A stretch of DNA of 64,000 nucleotides from Pseudotabrizicola alkalilacus (GCF_003443995.1 NZ_QWEY01000005.1:186001-250000); one strand, 5' to 3'. Positions 53,634-63,735 are shown, counted from the first letter of the stretch. The notes: generated by a model from the letters alone, not told the origin. Made by a program: numbers and translations.

Positions 53634-54482
53634 ATGGCGGTCAGGGCAACGGGGTCAGAGACGGATGTTCCCCTGAGTGATCGGGACTTCTTGCGCATTG
53701 CTGAGCTTGTTCACACCCTTGCCGGCATTGTTCTTGCCGAGGCCAAGCGACCCTTGGTGCAATCGCGGCTGATAAAGCGGCTACGGGTTCTGCATTTGCC
53801 GGATTTTGCAGCCTATGCCAATTTCATTTCTGATCCTGGCAACACTTCGGAACGCCTGGAGTTGATTTCTGCAGTCACAACCAACGTGACATCCTTTTTT
53901 CGGGAGCAGCATCACTTCGAGACTTTGACCAAGATCGCCTTACCGCCTTTGATGGCCAAAGCACAGGCAGGCGCACGGGTGCGGATCTGGTCAGCCGGTT
54001 GCTCCAGCGGGGAAGAGCCTTACAGCATTGCTGCATCGCTGTTGTCTGTCAGTCCGGATGTGCAGCGCTATGACGTGCGCATACTGGCGACCGACATTGA
54101 CCGGACGATGATTGAGAGAACCCGTCGTGGGGTCTATCCGCGCGACGTGGCATTGGGGATGGCACCGGAACTGGCACGCCGGTTGTTCGCAGAGTCAAAG
54201 CCCGGGGAACCATTGCACGTCAGCGAAAAAGTCAAGCGACTGGTCACATGCAACGCATTGAATTTGCAAGATTCCTGGCCGATGAAAGGCCCGTTTGATG
54301 TGATTTTCTGCCGGAATGTGGTGATATATTTCGACAAGCCGACACAAGAGCGCCTGTGGCAGCGGTTTTCTGATCTGCTTGCCCCAGAGGGGTTCCTGAT
54401 GATCGGCCATTCGGAGCGGATCACCGGCGCAGCGTTGTCGGAGTTTCGCACCGAGGGCATGACAACCTATAGACGCCGTTGA
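53634..54482 (+). CDS. cheR: Chemotaxis methyltransferase CheR
   Basis: A 282-residue SAM-dependent receptor glutamate methyltransferase. N-terminal helical domain ~15-80 (LVHTLAGIVLAEAKRPLVQSRL). The catalytic domain has VTTNVTSFFREQHHFETL, IWSAGCSSGEEPYSIA (SAM binding), LATDIDRTMIERTRRGVY and FDVIFCRNVVIYFDK. I chose the ATG at 53634 just after the cheW stop; an ATG at 53619 would overlap cheW by 14 bp. The adjacent receptor lacks a terminal NWETF-type tether, so CheR must find it without a pentapeptide. Confidence 0.92.
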   Translation: MAVRATGSETDVPLSDRDFLRIAELVHTLAGIVLAEAKRPLVQSRLIKRLRVLHLPDFAAYANFISDPGNTSERLELISAVTTNVTSFFREQHHFETLTKIALPPLMAKAQAGARVRIWSAGCSSGEEPYSIAASLLSVSPDVQRYDVRILATDIDRTMIERTRRGVYPRDVALGMAPELARRLFAESKPGEPLHVSEKVKRLVTCNALNLQDSWPMKGPFDVIFCRNVVIYFDKPTQERLWQRFSDLLAPEGFLMIGHSERITGAALSEFRTEGMTTYRRR

Positions 54483-54518
54483 GAAGCGGCAGGGATAAGA
54501 CAGCACAAGGGGGCTGAA

Positions 54519-54902
54519 ATGAAGCGGGAAGACCTTAAAATCATGGTGGTGGATGACACAGCGGTCAGCCGGGGACTCATCACCCAAGCGCTGGACTGGA
54601 TGCAGATTGAGGGGTATCGCACCTGCGCTGACGGGGATGAGGCCTTGCGGTCTTTGGTGCAAAAGCCGGTGCATCTGGTGATTTCTGATTACCACATGCC
54701 TGGTCTGGATGGTCTGGGACTCCTGGAGGCGATACGCCGCACACGCGGGATCGAGCGGATGGGGTTTGTTCTGGTGACCGGCAGGGCCGATGCAACCGTT
54801 GTTGCAAAGGGACGTGCGCTGGGGATGAACAACATGATTACCAAACCTTTTACACGTGAGGGTATGCGCGACTGTATCGAGCGGGTGGTGGGGCCGATCT
54901 GA
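54519..54902 (+). CDS. Second CheY-type response regulator
   Basis: A 127-residue receiver with VVDDTAVSRG, phospho-acceptor D in ISDYHMPGLDG (about residue 57), LVTGRAD and TKPFTRE. The sequence differs considerably from the first CheY, as in species with a motor-binding CheY and a phosphate-sink CheY; which is which cannot be told. GGGGGCTG precedes the ATG. The stop codon overlaps the next gene's ATG (TGATG). Confidence 0.88.
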   Translation: MKREDLKIMVVDDTAVSRGLITQALDWMQIEGYRTCADGDEALRSLVQKPVHLVISDYHMPGLDGLGLLEAIRRTRGIERMGFVLVTGRADATVVAKGRALGMNNMITKPFTREGMRDCIERVVGPI

Positions 54903-55306
54903 TGGGCTCCCCTCCCGGCCCCCCTCCCGGTCCCGGCCCGGCTGTGTCAGATGTAACTCCGGTTCTGAGTGGGCGACTCGCAGTGTTGCGTAGTGGCCTG
55001 CATCTGGCGCAGATCGCCCAAGGTTTGCGCGATCTTGAAGCTGACATGATTGCTGTGGACCTGTCCGGGGCGGGAGCGCCCAAGCAGAATCGTTGGGAAC
55101 GGCGATCGCGTCTGCAGGCGCTTGATCTGATGATCCAAGAACTGACCGGATTGTCCGATATTCTGGTGGGGGCGGCATCGCATTTGTCCGATTCTCCCGA
55201 CCAGACAATAGATGCTCTGGTCGATATGCCACGCTTGCAAAGCCTGTCCCGTGCTCTGCGTGACCACGATTGCACGGCTCCGAGTTCCGAAGTCGTGATT
55301 TTCTGA
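54902..55306 (+). CDS. Small che-cluster protein, candidate CheZ/CheT-like phosphatase
   Basis: A 134-residue protein with no confident family. The first 20 residues are Gly/Pro-rich (GSPPGPPPGPGPA). The rest is predicted helical: LHLAQIAQGLRDLEADMIAV and RSRLQALDLMIQELTGLSDIL. Residues D75-LMI-Q79 form DxxxQ, and the adjoining IQELTG resembles the CheZ signature FQDLTG. The C-terminal SSEVVIF is strikingly similar to the CheD terminus RSEIVLF. It is coupled to the second cheY by overlapping codons. In Sinorhizobium meliloti a CheZ-like phosphatase, CheT, ends the che operon, which fits this position. The assignment is inference. Confidence 0.5.
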   Translation: MGSPPGPPPGPGPAVSDVTPVLSGRLAVLRSGLHLAQIAQGLRDLEADMIAVDLSGAGAPKQNRWERRSRLQALDLMIQELTGLSDILVGAASHLSDSPDQTIDALVDMPRLQSLSRALRDHDCTAPSSEVVIF

Positions 55307-55343
55307 CCGTCAGAAGCAAGGCGGAGGGCAATGTGATCGCGCA

Positions 55344-55859
55344 TCAGAACAATACGATCTCGCTGCGCGGGGGAGGCTTGACACAAACCTCTCTGACCGC
55401 CGCCGCAGGCAGTTTCATTTGCTGAACTTGGCCGGATACCGGCCAAACCCGGATTTTCCGACCATGATCCCCACCGAGACTACCGCCCAGATTGCGGATG
55501 CCCTCGCGTTGCAGGAACTCTTCTGCAAAACGACCGTTTGCGGCACCAATGTCAGTCAGGCCCGGAACCATCCGGCCCCCTCCGAACAATTTGCCCTCCA
55601 GTCGTTCTCGACGCGCACCGGCCCGGATCAGGCTGTTGATCAAAAGCTCCATGGCGTTGAGGCCGTACTTCATGGCATTGCGGTCACTTGGATCATTTCC
55701 GGGAAGCAGGAAATGATTCAGCCCTCCGATGCCTGCGACCGGGTCGCGCAGAAACGCTGCCACACACGATCCCAGGATGGTGGAGAGAACGTCCTGCGGA
55801 TCGGAGGAAATGAGATGCTCGCCCTGAATGACGATTTTCAGACGCTCGCCACTTTGCAT
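55344..55859 (-). CDS. cheD: Chemoreceptor glutamine deamidase CheD
   Basis: A 171-residue CheD. The catalytic cysteine lies in STILGSCVAAFLRD, and the His follows in GLNHFLLPG; KLFGGGRMVPG is the conserved glycine loop. It deamidates receptor glutamines. It starts within the cheB stop codon (overlap at 55859), hence translational coupling on the minus strand. The C-terminal residues RSEIVLF resemble the end of the convergent small che protein. The two stops are 37 bp apart. Confidence 0.93.
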   Translation of the reverse strand: MQSGERLKIVIQGEHLISSDPQDVLSTILGSCVAAFLRDPVAGIGGLNHFLLPGNDPSDRNAMKYGLNAMELLINSLIRAGARRERLEGKLFGGGRMVPGLTDIGAANGRFAEEFLQREGIRNLGGSLGGDHGRKIRVWPVSGQVQQMKLPAAAVREVCVKPPPRSEIVLF

Positions 55860-56533
55860 CAGTCAGTCCGCCTGCGATTGAAATCTTGCGACGTTGGATC
55901 TGCGGCCCGCAACAAGGCCGCAGCAATCAACCTGAGCGGCAGGATCTGCGCCGCAGCGCCCAGCTCGCGGGCGGCGCGTGGCATGCCATAGACGACGGAA
56001 CTTGCCTCATCCTGCGCAATGGTATGTCCACCCGCGCGGCGGATTTGCAGCAAGCCTTCAGCTCCGTCGCGCCCCATTCCGGTCAGCAAGGCGGCGACCG
56101 GTGCGGGGCGCAGCAATGCTGCGGACAGAAACAATTGATCAACAGCGGGCCGGTGCCCTTGGACCAGTGGCGCGTCAATCAGCCGGAGTGCGAGAGCCGT
56201 CTGTGCAAACAGGGCAAGATGAAGGTCACCCGCGGGGGCCACATGGATGCGGCCCGGCCGCGCAAGCTGCCGATCCTGCGCCAATACCACTTCAGCGGCA
56301 CAGGCGCGGTTCAGACCGCTGACAAAGCTTTCGACAAATCCGGGACGCATGTGCTGAACCACAAAAGTTGGTGGGCAGTCTGAGGGAAACTCGGAAAGCA
56401 GGGTATGAAGCGCCTCTACGCCGCCGGTGGATGCCCCAATCACAATGACCCGACCGGTGCCGCTCCGAGAGTCTTCTCCGTTCGCGTGCGTTTTTGTCTG
56501 ATCAGGCGGCACGGAATGCGCCCCCCCGTGCAT
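55859..56533 (-). CDS. cheB: CheB methylesterase lacking a receiver domain
   Basis: A 224-residue protein comprising only the CheB C-terminal methylesterase. Catalytic residues are visible: Ser in [12 protein letters not shown], His in [10 protein letters not shown] and Asp in [12 protein letters not shown]. The normal ~150-residue N-terminal receiver is absent; about 25 poorly conserved residues precede the domain. It therefore cannot be activated by CheA phosphorylation in the usual way. The ATG at 56533 overlaps the mcp 3' end by 32 bp; an in-frame GTG at 56512 would shorten the overlap. It removes methyl groups from receptors. Confidence 0.9.
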   Translation of the reverse strand: MHGGAHSVPPDQTKTHANGEDSRSGTGRVIVIGASTGGVEALHTLLSEFPSDCPPTFVVQHMRPGFVESFVSGLNRACAAEVVLAQDRQLARPGRIHVAPAGDLHLALFAQTALALRLIDAPLVQGHRPAVDQLFLSAALLRPAPVAALLTGMGRDGAEGLLQIRRAGGHTIAQDEASSVVYGMPRAARELGAAAQILPLRLIAAALLRAADPTSQDFNRRRTD

Positions 56534-59444
56534 CTTTCAGGTTGAAACCGGCCAGAAGGGCCGAGAGCTCGTCGGCTTCCTGCTTGAGCAGAACGCTTGC
56601 GGCTGTTGACTCCTCGACCATGACAGCATTCTGCTGGGTTACCTTGTCAAGAACGGCAACCCCGGCATTGATTTCGGCCAGACTGTTGGACTGATCCTGA
56701 GCGGCCTGAGAAATATCCTGAACGATGCTGCTGATTTCGGCGACGTCAGAAACGATGGCCTCTACCGCGCGACCGCTTTGGCTGACAAGGTCCGCGCCGG
56801 TTCCGACCTGGGTTTCCGAGGTCGAAATCAGGGTCTTGATCTCTTTTGCGGCCTCGGACGAGCGCTGTGCCAAGGCTCGGACCTCGGCTGCGACCACTGC
56901 AAAGCCGCGCCCGGCTTCGCCTGCGCGTGCAGCCTCGACCCCGGCGTTGAGTGCAAGAAGATTGGTCTGAAAGGCAATGTCGTCGATAACCGAAATGATC
57001 TTGGAGATCTGATGCGAGGACTGTTCGATCGCTGCCATCGCCTCGATCGCCTGTCGCACAACGCCGCCGTTGTTGCGGGCCTCGTCATGGGCCGATCTGA
57101 CCTTGCCGCCGGCTTTGAGTGTGCCTTCGGTGGCAGAGCGCACATTCGCGGTAAGGGTGTCGAGCGCCGCTGCGGTCTGCTCAAGCGTGGCGGCCTGGCT
57201 TTCCGTGCGACGTGACAGGTCGGCTGCGGCACCGGCAATGTTGCCCGCGCCATCCAGAATCGCGGCGGTGACAGCCGCCACGCGTGCCAGAGTGTCTGAC
57301 AGGCTTTGGGCGGCCTGATTGCAGTTCAGGCGCAGGCTTTCGTAATCGGCCGGAAACGGCGTCATGATCTGCGCGGAAAGATCGCCGTCAGCAAGCGCCC
57401 CCAGCGCATCGCGCAGGGCTTCGACCACGTTTTGCTGTTCGGCAGAACGGATCTGCATGGCCTGTTCTGTGGCGGTGCGAAACTGAGTTTCTGCGGTTTG
57501 ATCGGTACAGATTGCGACAATCCGCTGCGCCTCACCCTTGCGGTTTGTGATGATGTTCAGATTGCTGATCACAAAGCGATCGCTGCCATCGCGGGCGACG
57601 CGATGCTGGAGTTCACAGACATGGCCCTGGGCGATCACGCGGGCCAGAACCTCTTCGGCATGGGATTTTCCGGCTTTGAACAGGGTTCCGACGTGCCGGC
57701 CGATAATAGCGGCGCTGTCATAACCATAATCTGTCAGGGCCATGTCGTTCATGCTGAGGATGCGCCCGTCGAGCCCGATTTCCAGCACGGCCTGAGCCGT
57801 GTTGACAGCCGAAATGATCGCATTGCTCCGGCGCTGTTCGCGCACATTTTCCCAGACCACCACAAAGCCCGCCCGCGTTCCATTGTCATCCTCAACGGCG
57901 CTGATCGACAAGGCAAACACCTGCTCTCCGATCTGGATGTCAGAGTCCATCTGGCCGTTCGTCAGGTTTGCCAGCATGGTCATGTTGTTGTGGTGATTGC
58001 CGTGAAAGACCGAGATGTTGCGGCCAATCAGCCGATCCGGGTCCAGTCCGGCAAAGCGGGTCTGAAAATCGGCGAAATGCTCGCGAAACAGCGAGATCAG
58101 GGCATCATTGACATAAAGCAGATTTCCTTCGGCATCCGAGATCATCATGGCCGTGCTGGTGGTGGCAAATGCCTTGCCCTTGAACAGCATTTCCACGCGG
58201 TTTGCATCGGCAGCCGACTGGTCCTGCCGAAACCGTTCCAGCCCGCGGGCCAGTTCGCCAACCTCGTCCTTGCGGTCAAGAAAGCCGATCACGACAGGTT
58301 GGCGCGCCAGCATAGACAGGGTGGCCTGTGTCAGGTGCGACAGGGGGCGCGCGATCCAGCGGCCGATTGCGAGGCCCACCCCCAATGACGCAAGACCCAG
58401 TATCCCTAGGGCAAAAAGGGTGCGCAACATGGCGTCCCTGACCGGGGCTGCGACACGCGCCTCATCGAGTTCGGTCACGATGGACCAGCCCGCATCAAAG
58501 GCACCGATGGGCCGGTATGCGGCAAGAACGGAGGAGCCAGTCGCATTGGTGGTGCTTTGCATCACGCCAATCTCGCCCTGTTGTGCTGCTGTCACCTGCG
58601 GCGTCTGCGCGGGCTGGCGGCTTTGCACCATTTCTTCCCCGTTTGTGGTCCAGTAATAGCCACTGGCTCCCAGCAGGGTGAATGTATAGGTTTCACCATC
58701 CTGGCCGTCATCACTGACCAGCCCTGCCAGCAAACTTGATGGGATACGAACCGCTGCGACGCCAATCCTGCGCCCGGCGCTGTCTGCCACGGCATGGGCC
58801 AGAAAACCCGCCGGATCGCCTTTTGCGTAAGTATAGGGCGCCAGGTCTTCGAAGACCAGATGTGGCCTTGTTCCCTCCAGCGCGCGCCGGACGGCAGAGC
58901 CGAGTGGGGTGCCGGCCAGATCACCGCTGAGGGCGTTCTGGCCAAGATCGCCCTCTTTCGTGACGGTGTAGACCAGTGTTCCCTCTGCGTCGAACAGCAG
59001 CACGTCATAAAATCCGTGTTCGCGGCGCAGGTCGCGATAGAAATCGTGCACCTTTGCATGAGTCTGACCATAGGCGCTGCGATCCATGGTGTAGTCGAAC
59101 GTATCGCGCGCGGTGCCATTGGCACGGTTCGGATCAATATAAGTGCGTTTCAGAAAATCTGCGGCGTCGGGGCCAGAGGCGCGCAACATGGTCGACAACT
59201 GCTGGATTGTATCCCTGGTCTGCTTGCTGCCGGCCAAGGCGGCGACGGCCCGCCCGGACGCATCAAACCAGGTGTCGACCCGTTTGGCTGCCCGTGCCGT
59301 TGCCCCTTCCATGCCGGATATGGCCTGTGTGATCAGGGCTTTTCGCATATCGGCGAGGACAAAGGCGGCATAGCTGGTCAGAAGGGTCAGAATCGACAGG
59401 ACAAAAACAGCGGGAAGAAGAATCGTCAGACGCGTTCGTTTCAT
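56502..59444 (-). CDS. Methyl-accepting chemotaxis protein with Cache, HAMP and PAS domains
   Basis: A 980-residue chemoreceptor. TM1 at ~7-28 ([22 protein letters not shown]). A large periplasmic double-Cache-like sensor (~35-335; [32 protein letters not shown]). TM2 near 345-368, then a HAMP. Two cytoplasmic PAS domains follow ([27 protein letters not shown] with TDQT), then a second HAMP-like [14 protein letters not shown]. The signalling hairpin carries [20 protein letters not shown]. It ends GGAFRAA without a CheR-binding pentapeptide. The start is [10 protein letters not shown] at 59444, after GGAGTGCAGA. It leads the minus-strand mcp-cheB-cheD unit. Confidence 0.93.
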   Translation of the reverse strand: MKRTRLTILLPAVFVLSILTLLTSYAAFVLADMRKALITQAISGMEGATARAAKRVDTWFDASGRAVAALAGSKQTRDTIQQLSTMLRASGPDAADFLKRTYIDPNRANGTARDTFDYTMDRSAYGQTHAKVHDFYRDLRREHGFYDVLLFDAEGTLVYTVTKEGDLGQNALSGDLAGTPLGSAVRRALEGTRPHLVFEDLAPYTYAKGDPAGFLAHAVADSAGRRIGVAAVRIPSSLLAGLVSDDGQDGETYTFTLLGASGYYWTTNGEEMVQSRQPAQTPQVTAAQQGEIGVMQSTTNATGSSVLAAYRPIGAFDAGWSIVTELDEARVAAPVRDAMLRTLFALGILGLASLGVGLAIGRWIARPLSHLTQATLSMLARQPVVIGFLDRKDEVGELARGLERFRQDQSAADANRVEMLFKGKAFATTSTAMMISDAEGNLLYVNDALISLFREHFADFQTRFAGLDPDRLIGRNISVFHGNHHNNMTMLANLTNGQMDSDIQIGEQVFALSISAVEDDNGTRAGFVVVWENVREQRRSNAIISAVNTAQAVLEIGLDGRILSMNDMALTDYGYDSAAIIGRHVGTLFKAGKSHAEEVLARVIAQGHVCELQHRVARDGSDRFVISNLNIITNRKGEAQRIVAICTDQTAETQFRTATEQAMQIRSAEQQNVVEALRDALGALADGDLSAQIMTPFPADYESLRLNCNQAAQSLSDTLARVAAVTAAILDGAGNIAGAAADLSRRTESQAATLEQTAAALDTLTANVRSATEGTLKAGGKVRSAHDEARNNGGVVRQAIEAMAAIEQSSHQISKIISVIDDIAFQTNLLALNAGVEAARAGEAGRGFAVVAAEVRALAQRSSEAAKEIKTLISTSETQVGTGADLVSQSGRAVEAIVSDVAEISSIVQDISQAAQDQSNSLAEINAGVAVLDKVTQQNAVMVEESTAASVLLKQEADELSALLAGFNLKDARGGAFRAA

Positions 59445-59717
59445 TCTGCACTCCAACCTGACTGCCCTCACACACCGGATCGGTGCAGAAGCCGCTAGGT
59501 GAGCAGTGTGGCGTATGGGCTCCTAATCTTCCCCTAACGTAAAAACTTCTAACGATTTTCGGTGCGGCAAGGTGCCTGGCTGTTCCGTACATTCACCAGG
59601 ACGCGGCAGGGACTGCGCCACGTGCATGATTCCGGACTTGTCCGCGCAAGCCATTTTGGTGTGGCCCCTTCGGGCGCTGTGCGAGCACAGACGCCGTCCG
59701 GGAGCGAAAAGGGGAGC

Positions 59718-60941
59718 TTAGAAAAACGCCTGCAACCCGGTGATCGCGCGGCCCAGGATCAGCGCGTGCACGTCATGCGTGCCCTCATAGGTGTTGACCG
59801 TTTCCAGGTTCACCATGTGGCGCATGATCTGGTAATCTTCCTGAATGCCGTTGCCACCATGCATGTCGCGCGCCATCCGGGCCGCGTCCAGTGCCTTGCC
59901 GCAATTGTTGCGCTTGATGATCGAGATCATCTCGGGGGCCGCATTGGCCTGATCCAGCAGCCGCCCGACCTGCAGGCAGCCCTGTAGACCCAGGCTGATT
60001 TCCGACATCATGTTCGCCAGTTTCAGCTGAAACAGCTGGGTCTGCGCCAGCGGCTTGCCGAATTGCTTGCGGTCCAGCCCGTACTGACGGGCGGCATGCA
60101 GGCAGAATTCGGCCGAACCCATCACCCCCCAGGCAATGCCATAACGCGCGCGGTTGAGGCAGCCGAACGGACCCTTGAGCCCTTCGACATTTGGCAGCAG
60201 GGCGTCTTCGCCGACTTCGACATCTTTCAGCACAATCTCGCCGGTGATGCTGGCGCGCAAGCTGAGCTTGCCGCCGATCTTGGGGGCCGACAGGCCCTTG
60301 GTGCCTTTATCCAGCACAAAGCCCTTGATCTTGCCGCCATGCGCCTCGGATTTGGCCCAGACGACGAAGACATCGGCAATCGGGGCGTTGGAAATCCACA
60401 TCTTGGCGCCGTTGAGCACGTAGCCATTGGCGGTTTTCTTTGCCACGGTTTTCATGCCCGCAGGATCGGAACCGGCATCGGGTTCGGTCAGGCCAAAGCA
60501 GCCAATCCATTCCCCGGTTGCCAGTTTCGGCAGATACTTCTGCCGCTGCGCTTCGGTGCCATAGGCATAGATCGGGTACATCACGAGTGAGGATTGCACG
60601 CTCATCATGCTGCGATAGCCGGAATCCACCCGTTCTACCTCGCGCGCAACCAGACCGTAAGCGACGTAAGACGCGCCCAGACCACCGTATTCCTCGGGGA
60701 CGGTGACGCCCAGCAGGCCCATTTCGCCCATCTCACGGAAAATCTCGGGGTCGGTGGATTCATCGCGATAGGCGGCGATGACCCGCGGCTGCAGCCTTTC
60801 CTGTGCGTATGCACGGGCGGCATCGCGCAGCATGCGCTCCTCTTCGGTCAGCTGGTCATTGAGACGGAACGGGTCTTCCCAGTCGAAACGGCCCAGATCG
60901 GGGGCGTCTTTGGCTTTCAGCTTCGGGGCGTCTTGGGTCAT
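59718..60941 (-). CDS. gcdH: Glutaryl-CoA dehydrogenase
   Basis: A 407-residue acyl-CoA dehydrogenase flavoprotein of lysine/tryptophan/glutarate catabolism, converting glutaryl-CoA to crotonyl-CoA plus CO2. Motifs: [19 protein letters not shown] with the glutaryl-specific Arg region, [13 protein letters not shown], and [18 protein letters not shown] with the catalytic Glu. Length is normal. It is divergent from a LysR regulator, as in gcdH-gcdR pairs. The 273-bp spacer toward the receptor gene contains no recognisable feature. Confidence 0.95.
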   Translation of the reverse strand: MTQDAPKLKAKDAPDLGRFDWEDPFRLNDQLTEEERMLRDAARAYAQERLQPRVIAAYRDESTDPEIFREMGEMGLLGVTVPEEYGGLGASYVAYGLVAREVERVDSGYRSMMSVQSSLVMYPIYAYGTEAQRQKYLPKLATGEWIGCFGLTEPDAGSDPAGMKTVAKKTANGYVLNGAKMWISNAPIADVFVVWAKSEAHGGKIKGFVLDKGTKGLSAPKIGGKLSLRASITGEIVLKDVEVGEDALLPNVEGLKGPFGCLNRARYGIAWGVMGSAEFCLHAARQYGLDRKQFGKPLAQTQLFQLKLANMMSEISLGLQGCLQVGRLLDQANAAPEMISIIKRNNCGKALDAARMARDMHGGNGIQEDYQIMRHMVNLETVNTYEGTHDVHALILGRAITGLQAFF

Positions 60942-61033
60942 GGTGTCCTCCGGTTCAGGTCAGTGTGCCATGGGTTGCAAAGGCGCGAAAGGTATCGCTT
61001 CGGTGCATGGCCCCGTGGTCTGCGGCATCTGTC

Positions 61034-61080
61034 CCGGGGGCGCTGCCCCCGGACCCCCGGAGTATTTGGGAAAGCTGCAA
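61034..61080 (+). repeat. Dispersed GGAGTATTTG element, copy 3
   Basis: Hairpin CCGGGGGC / GCCCCCGG (61034-61052, loop GCT), then GACCCCC and GGAGTATTTGGGAAAGCTGC. It matches the organisation of copy 2, with a few core substitutions. It lies in the 233-bp gcdH/LysR divergent spacer. Confidence 0.75.
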
Positions 61081-61174
61081 TTGCAAGAGATCGTGCCGGG
61101 AGGGTGCGCCCCTTATTGCGCAGAGTGGGGGCGAATGCTATCGACGTCTTCTCACCAGTTCATGAGGAAAACGC

Positions 61175-62059
61175 ATGATCGGATCGCGTCGGCTGTTGCC
61201 CTCGATGCCCGCGCTGCTGGCGCTGGAGGCGGTGGACCGGCTGGGTACCGTATCAGCCGCGGCGGCGGAGCTGTCGCTGACCCAAGGGGCGGTGAGCCGG
61301 GCGCTGCAGGGGCTGGAGGGGCAGCTGGGCGTGGTGCTGTTCATCCGCGAGCGCCAACGGCTGCGGCTGACCCCGGCGGCACAGGAATATGTGCGGCAGG
61401 TGCGGGTGCATCTGACCGGGCTGTCGCAGGCCTCGCTGCGGTTGCGGGTCAATCCGGGGGGCGGCGGGCTGTCGCTGGCGATCCTCCCGGCGTTCGGGGT
61501 GCATTGGCTGGCCCCGCGTCTGCCGGGGTTTGCACGGCAGCATCCGGGGGTGACGGTCAATCTGTCCACCCGGCTGCGCCCGTTCGATTTTGCCGCCGAA
61601 GGGTTTGATGCGGCCATCCATTTCGGCCGCGCCGACTGGCCGGGGGCGGAGCATCTGTTGCTGATGGAGGAAGAGGTGCTGCCGGTCTGTGCCCCGGCGC
61701 TGTTGCCGGACCCGATCGCGGGGGCCGAGGCGCTGCTGACGTTGCCGCTGTTGCAGCTGGAAAGCCGACCCGGTGCCTGGGGCCGCTATCTGGCGCAGCA
61801 AGGGGTGCCGGGACAGCGCCCGGCGGGGATGCTGTTCGATCAGTTTGCCACCATGACGCAGGCCGCGATCCATGGTCTGGGTGTGGCGCTGTTGCCGCTG
61901 TTTCTGATCGAGGATGCGTTGCGCGATGGCAGCCTGATCGCCGCCTGGCCGGTGCGGGGCCGGGGCTTGGGCAGTTACTATCTGGTCTGGCCGCGTGACG
62001 TGCCGCCGCGTGCGCCCTTGATCGCCTTTCGGGACTGGACCGCGGCTCAGGTGAAGTAG
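61175..62059 (+). CDS. LysR-family regulator, probable gcdH regulator
   Basis: A 294-residue GcvA-type LysR regulator. The wHTH is LLALEAVDRLGTVSAAAAELSLTQGAVSRAL. The effector domain shows ILPAFGVHWLAPRLPGF, FDAAIHFGRADW and HGLGVALLPLFLIEDAL. Divergence from gcdH suggests it regulates glutaryl-CoA dehydrogenase, like the GcdR proteins of other bacteria (inference from context). The start at 61175 follows GAGGAAAACGC. Two quinone-related genes follow on the same strand after 107 bp. Confidence 0.85.
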   Translation: MIGSRRLLPSMPALLALEAVDRLGTVSAAAAELSLTQGAVSRALQGLEGQLGVVLFIRERQRLRLTPAAQEYVRQVRVHLTGLSQASLRLRVNPGGGGLSLAILPAFGVHWLAPRLPGFARQHPGVTVNLSTRLRPFDFAAEGFDAAIHFGRADWPGAEHLLLMEEEVLPVCAPALLPDPIAGAEALLTLPLLQLESRPGAWGRYLAQQGVPGQRPAGMLFDQFATMTQAAIHGLGVALLPLFLIEDALRDGSLIAAWPVRGRGLGSYYLVWPRDVPPRAPLIAFRDWTAAQVK

Positions 62060-62166
62060 GGTTGGTGCGAATCTGCACAGCTGCCGTGTCCGGATCGGTC
62101 TTATCTGCAAATCTCTTTCCGCTATCTTTGCCTCAACGCCCTGCTTCGGGGCGACAGGAGGGCAAA

Positions 62167-63078
62167 ATGACCACCATTCCCGGCATCCACCATGTCACCG
62201 CCATTTCTGGCGCACCCCAACCCAATGTCGATTTCATCACCGGAGCCCTTGGCCAGAAGCTGGTCAAGAAGACCGTCAACTTTGATGATCCCGGCACCTA
62301 TCATCTGTATTACGGCGACGGCGCGGGCAGTCCCGGCACGATCCTGACCTTCTTTCCCTTTGCCGATGCGGGCCCCGGCCGGTCCGGTCCGGGTATGGCC
62401 TCGGCCTATGCCTATGCGATCCCGAGCGCCGATTTCGACCGGATCACCGATGATCTGGCTGTTCGCGGGCTGACCACGGCGGGTGCCGGGCAACGCTTTG
62501 GCGAGCGGATCGTCACGCTGCGCGACCCCGATGGTGCGCCGGTGGAACTGATCGAGAGCGCCGATGCTGCTGATACACATGGCTTTCACTCGGTGACGCT
62601 GTGGGAACGGGATCCCGAGCGGACCGTGCGGCTGCTGACCGATGTGTTCGGCTATCAGCACGCCGGGACCGAGCAGGAGGGTGCTGTGGAACGTCAGCGG
62701 CTGATCGCACCGGGGGACGCGCGCGGGCGCATTCTTGATGTGATCCGTGTCGCCGGTGCGCAACCGGGGCGGCAGGGGGCGGGTACCATTCACCATGTTG
62801 CCTTCCGCACCAGGGATGATGCCGAGCAGGTGGAGTGGATGGACCGACTGGCGCGGGCAGGGCATCGCACCACACCTGTCACCGACCGGCAGTATTTCAA
62901 CGCGATCTATTTCCGCGAACCGGGCGGGGTGCTGTTTGAAATCGCCACCGATCCGCCGGGATTCTCTGTGGACGAATCTGCAGAAAGCCTGGGTCAGGCG
63001 CTGAAGCTGCCGCCGCGCTATGAGGCGATGCGCGACCGGATCGAGCGGGTTCTGCCGCCGCTGCGGGTGCGGTCATGA
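62167..63078 (+). CDS. VOC ring-cleaving dioxygenase (MhqO-like)
   Basis: A 303-residue protein made of two vicinal-oxygen-chelate modules. Metal ligands are recognisable in GIHHVTAIS (H8/H9), TIHHVAFRTRDD and GVLFEIATDPPGF. FYG-type stretches (YHLYYGDGAGSPGTILTFFPF) match the MhqO/glyoxalase-like hydroquinone dioxygenases that protect against quinones. It starts at 62167 after GACAGGAGGGC. Its stop overlaps the esterase start (ATGA), forming the mhqO-mhqD-like pair known from Firmicutes and many proteobacteria. Confidence 0.87.
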   Translation: MTTIPGIHHVTAISGAPQPNVDFITGALGQKLVKKTVNFDDPGTYHLYYGDGAGSPGTILTFFPFADAGPGRSGPGMASAYAYAIPSADFDRITDDLAVRGLTTAGAGQRFGERIVTLRDPDGAPVELIESADAADTHGFHSVTLWERDPERTVRLLTDVFGYQHAGTEQEGAVERQRLIAPGDARGRILDVIRVAGAQPGRQGAGTIHHVAFRTRDDAEQVEWMDRLARAGHRTTPVTDRQYFNAIYFREPGGVLFEIATDPPGFSVDESAESLGQALKLPPRYEAMRDRIERVLPPLRVRS

Positions 63079-63707
63079 TCGCGCGTCTGCCAAAGGGGGC
63101 AACGCGGGGGCTGGTGATGCTGCATGGGCGCGGCGGGTCTGCGGCGGACAGTCTGTCGCTGCTCGACCACGCCGCCTTGCCCGATGTGGCGGCGGTGGCC
63201 CCGGAAGCGCCGGGAAACAGCTGGTGGCCCAGCAGTTTCCTGGCACCCGCCGCGCAGATGGAGCCGTTTGTTCAGGGCGGTCTTGCCAGCGTCGCGGGCG
63301 CGGTGGCAACGCTGGAGCAAGCAGGCGTCGCCCGATCTGCGATCTGGCTTTGTGGCTTCAGTCAGGGGGCCTGTCTGGCGCTGGAGGCCTTTGCCCGGCA
63401 GGGGATCGGTCTGGCCGGGCTGTTCGCGCTTTCCGGCGGGCTGGTCGGCTCCGGGGATCATGGCAGCCCCAGCCCGGCGCTTTATGGTCATGCCGACAAG
63501 CGCCTGACCTATCCGGGGCACAGGCAGGGGCGGGTCTGGATTTCGGTTCACGAACGCGACCCGCATATTCCGCTGAAACGGGTGCAGGACAGTGCCACCG
63601 CCTTGCGCGCCCTTGGGGCGACGGTGGAGGTGCAGGTCTATCCGGGGGCGGGTCATGCGGTGATGCGCGACGATATTGCCGCGTTGCGCCGGCATCTGAA
63701 CGGGTGA
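63075..63707 (+). CDS. Phospholipase/carboxylesterase-type hydrolase (MhqD-like)
   Basis: A 210-residue alpha/beta hydrolase. Oxyanion region MLHGRGGSA, nucleophile Ser in CGFSQGACLAL, Asp in HERDPHIP and His in YPGAGHAV. It belongs to the phospholipase/carboxylesterase family. Linked by ATGA overlap to the ring-cleaving dioxygenase, it probably hydrolyses the ring-fission product or an ester of the aromatic substrate (inference). Confidence 0.87.
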   Translation: MIARLPKGATRGLVMLHGRGGSAADSLSLLDHAALPDVAAVAPEAPGNSWWPSSFLAPAAQMEPFVQGGLASVAGAVATLEQAGVARSAIWLCGFSQGACLALEAFARQGIGLAGLFALSGGLVGSGDHGSPSPALYGHADKRLTYPGHRQGRVWISVHERDPHIPLKRVQDSATALRALGATVEVQVYPGAGHAVMRDDIAALRRHLNG

Positions 63708-63735
63708 AAGGGGGCCGCATGGCCCCCTTCATTTT
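63708..63735. terminator. Bidirectional-looking terminator between esterase and hemP
   Basis: A 9-bp stem AAGGGGGCC / GGCCCCCTT with loop GCAT, followed on + by CATTTTGTC. It lies between the convergent genes and includes the end of the hemP stop codon. Confidence 0.7.
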
